DNA of 64,000 nucleotides, taken from NCBI GenBank assembly GCA_019321725.1, contig CM033108.1, forward strand, positions 19,481,799 to 19,545,798, given 5' to 3'. The translations under genes and the position numbers were made by a program. This stretch comes from Paulownia fortunei. Its lineage: Eukaryota; Streptophyta; Magnoliopsida; Lamiales; Paulowniaceae. The notes under the pieces were generated by a model. The model saw only the letters and a list, made by a program, of their open reading frames with translations. It had not been told where the DNA came from and made no database searches. Positions 58,400-64,000 of this stretch are shown in pieces (position 1 is the stretch's first letter; the number at the start of each line of letters is the position of its first letter).

Positions 58400-59640
58400 C
58401 TACTTTTGTGGATGTTGCTGAGTTAACTTAGACTTTTGACTTTACTTGATGCTTTAAGGGAATAACTGATATGAAGGAAAATATGAGCCTAATAACTAAG
58501 AACAAAATCTAAGAGCTGATTGATCTTCCATCTATGTGCAAGACTATTAGAAACATGTAGTTTCTAGAGGTCAAGTCCAAAGTAGATATGTTGATTGACA
58601 TGGTATAGCTCAACCAAGGGCGAAATGTTTACACCTAATTAAGAAGTGTAATTTTTTCAGATGTCCTCCCTAAGTAGTGAGATTGTCTCAATTAGCCAAG
58701 ATGCTATTAGATATTGCCACTTTCATCTAGGCTTATTCTGGATGATTGAGGTTGACATATATGAATAAGGAGTGGATGAGGAAATCTATGTGAATCGCCC
58801 AATGAATTCAAGAAGTGGGGCAAGAGTGCAAAGATTGATGATTGAGAAGCTCCATTTATAACATGATTTATCATCTAAATAGTGATGTTATCAATTTTCA
58901 TCAAGCTATCACTTTGGTATGTTTACGATGGTCGAGTAAGATACTAAATATATGTCAAGATAATAAGACAATTTAGTTCTCACTATATTTAGGCAATAAT
59001 ATGATGGATAGAAAGGACATGAAGGTGTCGCCACTTAGTAGTGGTTATTCTTTACATTTGGAATGGACATAGGGAAAGTCAATGCATACTTGGTGTTAAT
59101 ACCAAGATTTATGCATCACACTAATCCTATTAACACTTCATGACCCAAAAATTATGTTCTTAGTTAAAAGTAAATGCCTTGGAATGGAAGAGTAGAAGAA
59201 ATACTAGTTAGTATAGCATTGAAAAAAGTCTTATATGCACTCTATATGAACTCACTAGTCTTGTGCTTAGCAGTAAAAAAATAGTGAGTGGATATCATAG
59301 TGATCCTTGACGCAAATATTGCGATGCAGTCAAGTGGATACTTAGATATCTTAATAGAGTGGTCTGATATTTGTTGGAGACAATCTGGTATCCTGAAAGA
59401 ATGCGCATTGTGCACACATTTATGAGGTTGTTATTATCTTTATGATAATAAGAAACTTTAGTATATGCTTTGAGCATGAACATTGTTGGAGGACCAAGCA
59501 TACCTATACAAGTTATTACTTCACTTAAAGAGTATTGCACATAATTAAATTATTCTCAAGCATATTTCTACAAGTGGTGTGACTATTTATCCTTGTCTTT
59601 TTATGGAGACATGCTCCAAAGACATGTGAATAGTATGATA
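58400..59640 (+). pseudogene. copia reverse transcriptase and RNase H remnants
   Basis: Fragments match copia RT and RNase H in order. ENMSLITKNKI and ELIDLPSMCKTIRNM lie near 58480-58560 (the 'W.LV.LP.G.K.I..KW' RT start). DEEIYVNRPMN is near 58776-58810 (the IYM.QP.GF region). DAVKWILRYLNRVV is near 59323-59365 (the start of RNase H). RTKHTYTSYYFT is near 59490-59526 (the RTKHID.RYHFIR region). Stops and shifts between them are numerous. No catalytic box can be judged. Confidence 0.75.
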
Positions 59641-60850
59641 TTACTTAGAATTTAATTTTTTTGGCCAATGAGAACATGTTGTGATTAATAAGTTATATTT
59701 GTATTCTTATTATGTGTTTGGTACTGGATTTGTGAGTTGTCCCCAGACTTTAATTAACCCTTTCACACGAGTAATTATAGTGGCGCTATGATAGCGAGTA
59801 GGATGAGATTTAAAGATCATGTTCCATAACTAAGGTTTGCGAATGATCGCCTTCGCGCTTAGAGAGGCGAGAAAGGTTAATATGCATAACTAAGAGTTGC
59901 CTTACCTTGGAGATTAAGATGAGATCAGAGTTGATCAATTATGAAGTATGTCCAAACTTCTTAATAAGCCTGTTTGTAGCTGAATGTGTGAACTACTAGA
60001 AGACATCTTAGAGAGCAACTTATTTTGCATGTTTTTCCCTTACAATTGATGCAATTGTGTCTTATTTTGTAAAAAATGTGTGTAGGGACTAAGAAGGAAG
60101 ATTGGAATAAATACATGGTGAAGAATGGCAAAAATTAGAGAAAAATAATCTTGCGTTGCGACACCCCCCATTTGGCACCACGAGTGCCCGAAATCACTCT
60201 TGTAAGGCCAGTTTTAGAGGTGCAGCGACACCCCCCATTTGGTGCCATGGCACCTGATGAAGCAGACCTCGCTAAATGAATTCATCCATGCCCTCAACAT
60301 GTCTCCATATGACCCCTTGATAAGATTGTGCACAAAATGTTACACCTTAAGCTCTCTTAAGGACAATCATTAGTTTTCCGGGCTATAAAGGGTAGGTGTA
60401 GTGAGCTTCAAGAAATAAAGTCGAATGGTGGTCATTCACATGCATTGCACATGCTATTCTTTTCAAAAGGCTCATCTAAAGGTAACTAGTGAATAAGATT
60501 GTGATCATAGTAGGCTTGAAAGGCACAAACTAGTCAAAGATAGCCTAAATCATTTCTAAGTTTGCTATTTAGGATTTTGCCTCAAATAGTAATAAATCAA
60601 GTTCTAGAACACCACAAAATAACCAATACAACTTATTGGAAGAAAAATCCAATACTAAGTAGCACGCAATTCACAAGATTTCAACATAATGTGCTCAATG
60701 AATACTTATTATTATGACAAAGATCAAATATACACAAGAATCGCCATGTCACAAGATTAATAATATTTCTTTCCTGTAGACTCTATACAATATCAATTAG
60801 GTATCATCATAGATAATTGATAATCAAAATATATTATTCAATCATAAATC
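59641..60850. other. Non-coding DNA with a 66-bp-spaced GC-rich duplication
   Basis: No gene. GCGACACCCCCCATTTGG occurs at about 60158 and 60224, each followed by (C/T)(A/G)CCA. The region may hold the copia 3' end and part of the 3' end of the next minus-strand element, but no LTR ends could be fixed. Confidence 0.45.
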
Positions 60851-61329
60851 ATGAACTTACTCAAATTTGTCATTAACAACATGCTTGGTCTTGGACTTTC
60901 AACACACACAACATGTAATTCTCACACAGTTCTTCAACAAAAATTAAAAAATTGGCTCAATTTTTCACATAAAGCTCAAACACACAAAATACAAGTCTCA
61001 CTCTCAACTTTAAAATTAACATTGTCCTCAATGTTTAGAAGAATTAAAGCACATAAGAGAGGAAAAATAGGAAATTCCCCTTTTCAATGGATTCTGCACT
61101 TGGAGTCTATGGATATCTACACATACCATCAAAGAGACGTCAAACTACATAAGAAAAGAGAACATGAAATCACATGGGCTATACACAAACTACTAAGGAA
61201 TAGAGAAGAACAATGACAACTAAAAACTAAAAAAAATGATACTAAGGGAAGGAGTAGTTCTAATTTATAGTCTTTAACTTAATTTAAAACCTCTCATGGG
61301 GAGAGGGCAAGAGCAATAGTAGAAATGGT

Positions 61330-62324
61330 TCCATCAACACCATCCCCCAAATACGGTTTCAACCTTTGTCCACTCACTTTGAAAGCGCCCATCTTCGGAG
61401 TGTACACCTTCACACTCCAAAAAAGAAAGACTTTGGTAAAAGGTCATTCGGATCACCATGACTTCAACTTGCCTAGGAAGAGTTTCAACGGGAGTTGTAT
61501 AGGACCACAAGATCCCCTTTAATAAACTCTTTCTCCATAACGTGCTTGTCATGCCATTGTTTAGTTATTTTCTTGTAGAGTTTAGTATTCTCGTATGCGT
61601 AGCCTCAGAACTCCTCCATCTCATTCAATTGCAACAGGTAGATGACATGCTTTACCAAAGAACAACCTATATGATGACATGCTTTACCAAAGAACAACCT
61701 ATATGATGACATCCTAATGGGTGTTTTATATGTTGTCCTATAAGGCCATAAAGTATTATCAAGTCGCAATGCCCAATACTTCCTAGTCAAGCACATTGAT
61801 TTTTCCAAAATTCATTTGATTTCCCTACTTTATGGGTGGCTCCATACTTACTCAAGAGTTTATCAAAGTGTTTATTACAAAAGTGAGAGCTACCATCACT
61901 AATAATTACTCTAGGTGTTCCAAATCAAGTGAAAATGTGTTTCTTAAAAAATTAGACCAGTACCCTAGCATCATTAGGGCAAAATACTTTTGTTTCAACC
62001 CATTTTGACATATATTTCACAGTGACTAGTATAATCTATTGGAGCAAGAGCTAGGAAAAAGACACATGAAGTCAAGTCCCCACACATTAAAAAGCTCAAA
62101 AATATTATTTAAAGGCATTTCATTTCTCCTAGAGATGTTTTCGGTTCGTTGACACCTTTCACAGTAAGCAACATAATTATAAACATCCTTATATAATGTG
62201 GGCTAATATAAACTGGATTGGAGTACCTTAGTGGCTATTTTTGAAGGACCAAAGTAACCACCTATCTCTCGGTCATGGCAATGGTACAATATAGGTAGCA
62301 TCTTCTCTTCGGGCACATATCGCC
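61330..62324 (-). pseudogene. Athila-like integrase and pol end, with a 32-bp duplication
   Basis: The minus strand shows the zinc-binding part (CERCQR-like residues near 62150), core remnants (FNVWGLDFM near 62085), then an open stretch 61808-61605 with [20 protein letters not shown] and [12 protein letters not shown]. There a perfect 32-bp tandem duplication (61641-61704) disrupts the line. The end of pol is an open frame 61552-61334 whose EGVHSEDGRFQS fits the '.VEI.S.DG..FKVNGQ' region. Not functional. Confidence 0.82.
61641..61704. repeat. Perfect 32-bp tandem duplication in integrase
   Basis: GATGACATGCTTTACCAAAG plus 12 further bases is repeated without change at 61641-61672 and 61673-61704, followed by a third start GATGACAT. 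32 is not a multiple of three, so the frame is shifted. Confidence 0.92.
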
Positions 62325-63043
62325 TCACAACATTATCTGCACAACTTTGAACAAAATCGAATCCTCCCACACATAATGTTTAACATCGGAGAAAAACTTT
62401 TTCTTTTGATGAAATGAAAGATCATGGGGTAGAATATCGAACACAATATAATGTGCAAATTGTGCAAACCAAGGAGGTGAACAAATAACATACAATTGTT
62501 CATCCAAAAAAATTTCATCAATTAGTTGAACATCATTATGATCAACACTAGGACTCTCTATCCTGGACAAGTGATCCGCAATAATATTTTTCACACCTTT
62601 CTTGTCTTACTCTCAAGGTCATATTCTTGCAACAAAAGAACCCATCTAATTAAACTTGGTTTTGCATCTTTCTTAGCAAGAAGGTATTTAAGTGCTTGGT
62701 CCATGTACACTATCACTTTTGCTAAAACAAGGTATGAATAAAACTTATCAAATACAAATACTACCACTAGAATTTCTTTTTCAGTTGTGGCATAATTTTA
62801 TTGTGCTTTATTCAAAGTACGACTAGCATAGTTAATGGTCTGGAATACCTTATTTTTTCTTGCCTAAGGACCGCATGAATAGCTACATCATTTGCGTCAC
62901 ACATAAACTCAAATGGTAGGCTCCAATTGTGTGCTACCATGACAGGTGCAGTCATTAGCTTCTCCTTCAAAGTTTGGAATGTCTATAAACAATCATCATC
63001 AAAGTTAAAATGTGCATCTTTAAATAGAAGATTTGAGAGGGGT
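62325..63043 (-). pseudogene. Athila-like RNase H and linker to integrase
   Basis: RNase H residues can be read in pieces on the minus strand between 63040 and 62600, with breaks. The linker is open at 62594-62325: IIADHLSRIESPSVDHNDVQ, LIDEIFLDEQLYVI and KKFFSDVKHYVWEDSILFKV, standard features between RNase H and integrase in this group. Confidence 0.82.
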
Positions 63044-63985
63044 TTAGTAATTTGTGAAAAGTTCTTGATAGACCGATGGTAGAAACCGACGTGACCTAAG
63101 AAACTTGACATTTCTTTTCGATATAGAAGAAGATAACTTCTCAATCACCTCCATCTTAGCCCTATCCACCTCAATTCCTCTATGTGACATCTTGTGACCA
63201 AGGATAATACCCTCTTTGATCGTTAAGTGACATTTTTCCCAATTCAAGACAAGATTGGTTTCCTCACACCTAGCCAAATCCAAATCAAGATTTAACAAGC
63301 AAGTACCAAATGATGGTCCAAAAATGGAAAAATCATCCATGAAAATCTCAAGAAATTTTTCAACCATATCATTAAAGATAGCCATTATGCATCTTTGAAA
63401 TGTAGCAGGTGCATTACACAAATCAAATGGTATTTTCCTAAATGCAAATATACCATATGGACAAGTGAAAGTAGTTTTCTCTTGATCCTCGAGAGTTATA
63501 GTAATTTGGTTGTAACATGAATATCCATCAAGAAAGTAATAAAATTTAAAACCCACAAGTCTCTCCAATATTTGATCAAGAAAGGAGAAGAGAAAGTGGT
63601 CTTTTCTAGTAGCATCATACAATCTCTTATAATCCATACACACTCTCCACCCCGTAACCATCCTAGTTGGTATCAATTCATTTTGATCATTATGAACTAC
63701 GGTCATATCTCTCTTTTTAGGCACACGTGGTATAGGATTCACCCATGTACTATCAGAGATGGGATAGATAATGCCTACTTCAAGAAGCTTGATAGTTTTG
63801 GCCTTTACTACCTCTTGCATCTTTGGATTTAATTTCATTTATAGTTGCACCACGGGCTTATAGATCTCCTCTATTAAGATTTTTTACATGCAAATTGAGG
63901 GACTAATTCCCATGATATCGGCTATCTTTCATCCAAAAGCTCTTTTATACTCTGTAAGGACTCTTAGGAGCTTATCTTCCATCTT
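63044..63985 (-). pseudogene. Athila-like reverse transcriptase, 264 open codons
   Basis: The longest open frame in the window (63838-63044). It has EVGIIYPISDSTWVNPI, MVTGWRVCMDYKRLYDATRK, DGYSCYNQITITLEDQEKTT and FMDDFSIFG. The first catalytic Asp of the conserved FMDD box is kept (codons at 63332-63337), unlike in the plus-strand relative. GIEVDRAKMEVIEKLSSSIS marks the RT end, and a shift then breaks the line to RNase H. The frame before 63838 is interrupted by a stop, so the open part is not a complete protein. Confidence 0.88.
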
Positions 63986-64000
63986 ACCTGTTAAGAAAGA

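Larger units (their letters stand above)
54345..59640 (+). mobile_element. Long, strongly decayed Ty1/copia element
   Basis: A candidate LTR (TGTTGGAAATTAG at 54345 to CTATCA at 54812) is followed by a tRNA-iMet primer-binding site (54814-54826), a leader of more than 2 kb with minisatellite DNA, and pol remnants in copia order at 58400-59640. Almost every frame is broken. No 3' LTR matching 54345-54812 was found. The lineage is unassigned. Confidence 0.65.
60851..63985 (-). mobile_element. Athila/Tat-like Ty3/gypsy element, pol region (minus strand, runs off the window)
   Basis: On the minus strand, from high to low coordinates: reverse transcriptase, RNase H, integrase, pol C-terminus (about 61330), then a spacer with the ATTGAGGACAATGTTAAT-type motif (+ strand ATTGTCCTCAATG near 61020) characteristic of this group. 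A 121-codon plus-strand open frame at 60851-61216 overlaps the spacer and is probably chance. gag and the 5' LTR lie beyond 64000. This is the best preserved pol of the window. Confidence 0.87.

Noticed and set aside
60851..61216. 121-codon plus-strand open frame
   Set aside because: It lies antisense in the post-pol spacer of a minus-strand Athila-like element and covers the typical ATTGTCCTCAATG motif; no protein features seen.
1..64000. CRISPR arrays, tRNA or rRNA genes, bacterial operons
   Set aside because: No short regularly spaced direct repeats with unique spacers, no cloverleaf-type A/B boxes that could be trusted, and all families present are plant elements. The tRNA-like short matches are primer-binding sites.

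Overview
This is a plant nuclear window, most likely from a eudicot. It is very AT-rich and carries no intact host gene that I can recognise. Every long coding-like stretch is a broken piece of a transposable element or a decayed gene copy. The families seen are plant Ty3/gypsy (Tekay-like and Athila/Tat-like), Ty1/copia, a Helitron and a hAT-type miniature element. The degree of nesting and decay fits a heterochromatic or pericentromeric region. The species cannot be named from the sequence.

Layout. 1-1185: 3' end and 3' LTR of a copia element. 2087-8346: a decayed Tekay-like gypsy element with both LTRs (each damaged) and a 5-bp target duplication. 8347-11860: AT-rich DNA with diverged kilobase-scale repeats. 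11860-14250: copia relic interrupted near its end by a hAT-type miniature element, then a minus-strand copia tail. 14387-18560: nested tandem duplications. 19070-20340: Helitron helicase relic. 21165-24338: minus-strand Athila-like deletion derivative (LTR, primer-binding site, gag). 24339-34960: tandem array of about 1.7-2.1 kb units. 35090-44069: minus-strand copia tail, then a plus-strand copia element broken by a gypsy solo LTR (37975-41054). 44070-51094: plus-strand Athila-like element inserted into that copia. 52129-52783: intronless cytokinin-activating LOG-type pseudogene. 53649-59640: opposed copia pieces and a long, very decayed copia element. About 60850-64000: minus-strand Athila-like element running off the window.

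The most unusual content is the array at 24339-34960. Its units carry fragments of a plant chromatin-regulator gene of the IDM1/ROS4 type. An N-terminal exon and pieces of the Tify-domain-binding domain (TDBD) can be read from several copies. The PHD-finger and acetyltransferase parts were not seen. All four usable copies share a stop codon at the same place after the N-terminal exon, so that stop probably predates the amplification. A 2,884-bp solo LTR sits inside the third unit with a perfect target duplication. It therefore arrived after the array formed.

Nothing here works together as a pathway. What can be read is a history: nested insertion, LTR-LTR recombination (two clean solo LTRs), internal deletions, segmental tandem duplication, retroposition of a LOG mRNA, and point decay. 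In three elements, catalytic aspartates have become asparagine through G-to-A changes. All family assignments rest on motifs recognised by eye, without database searches.
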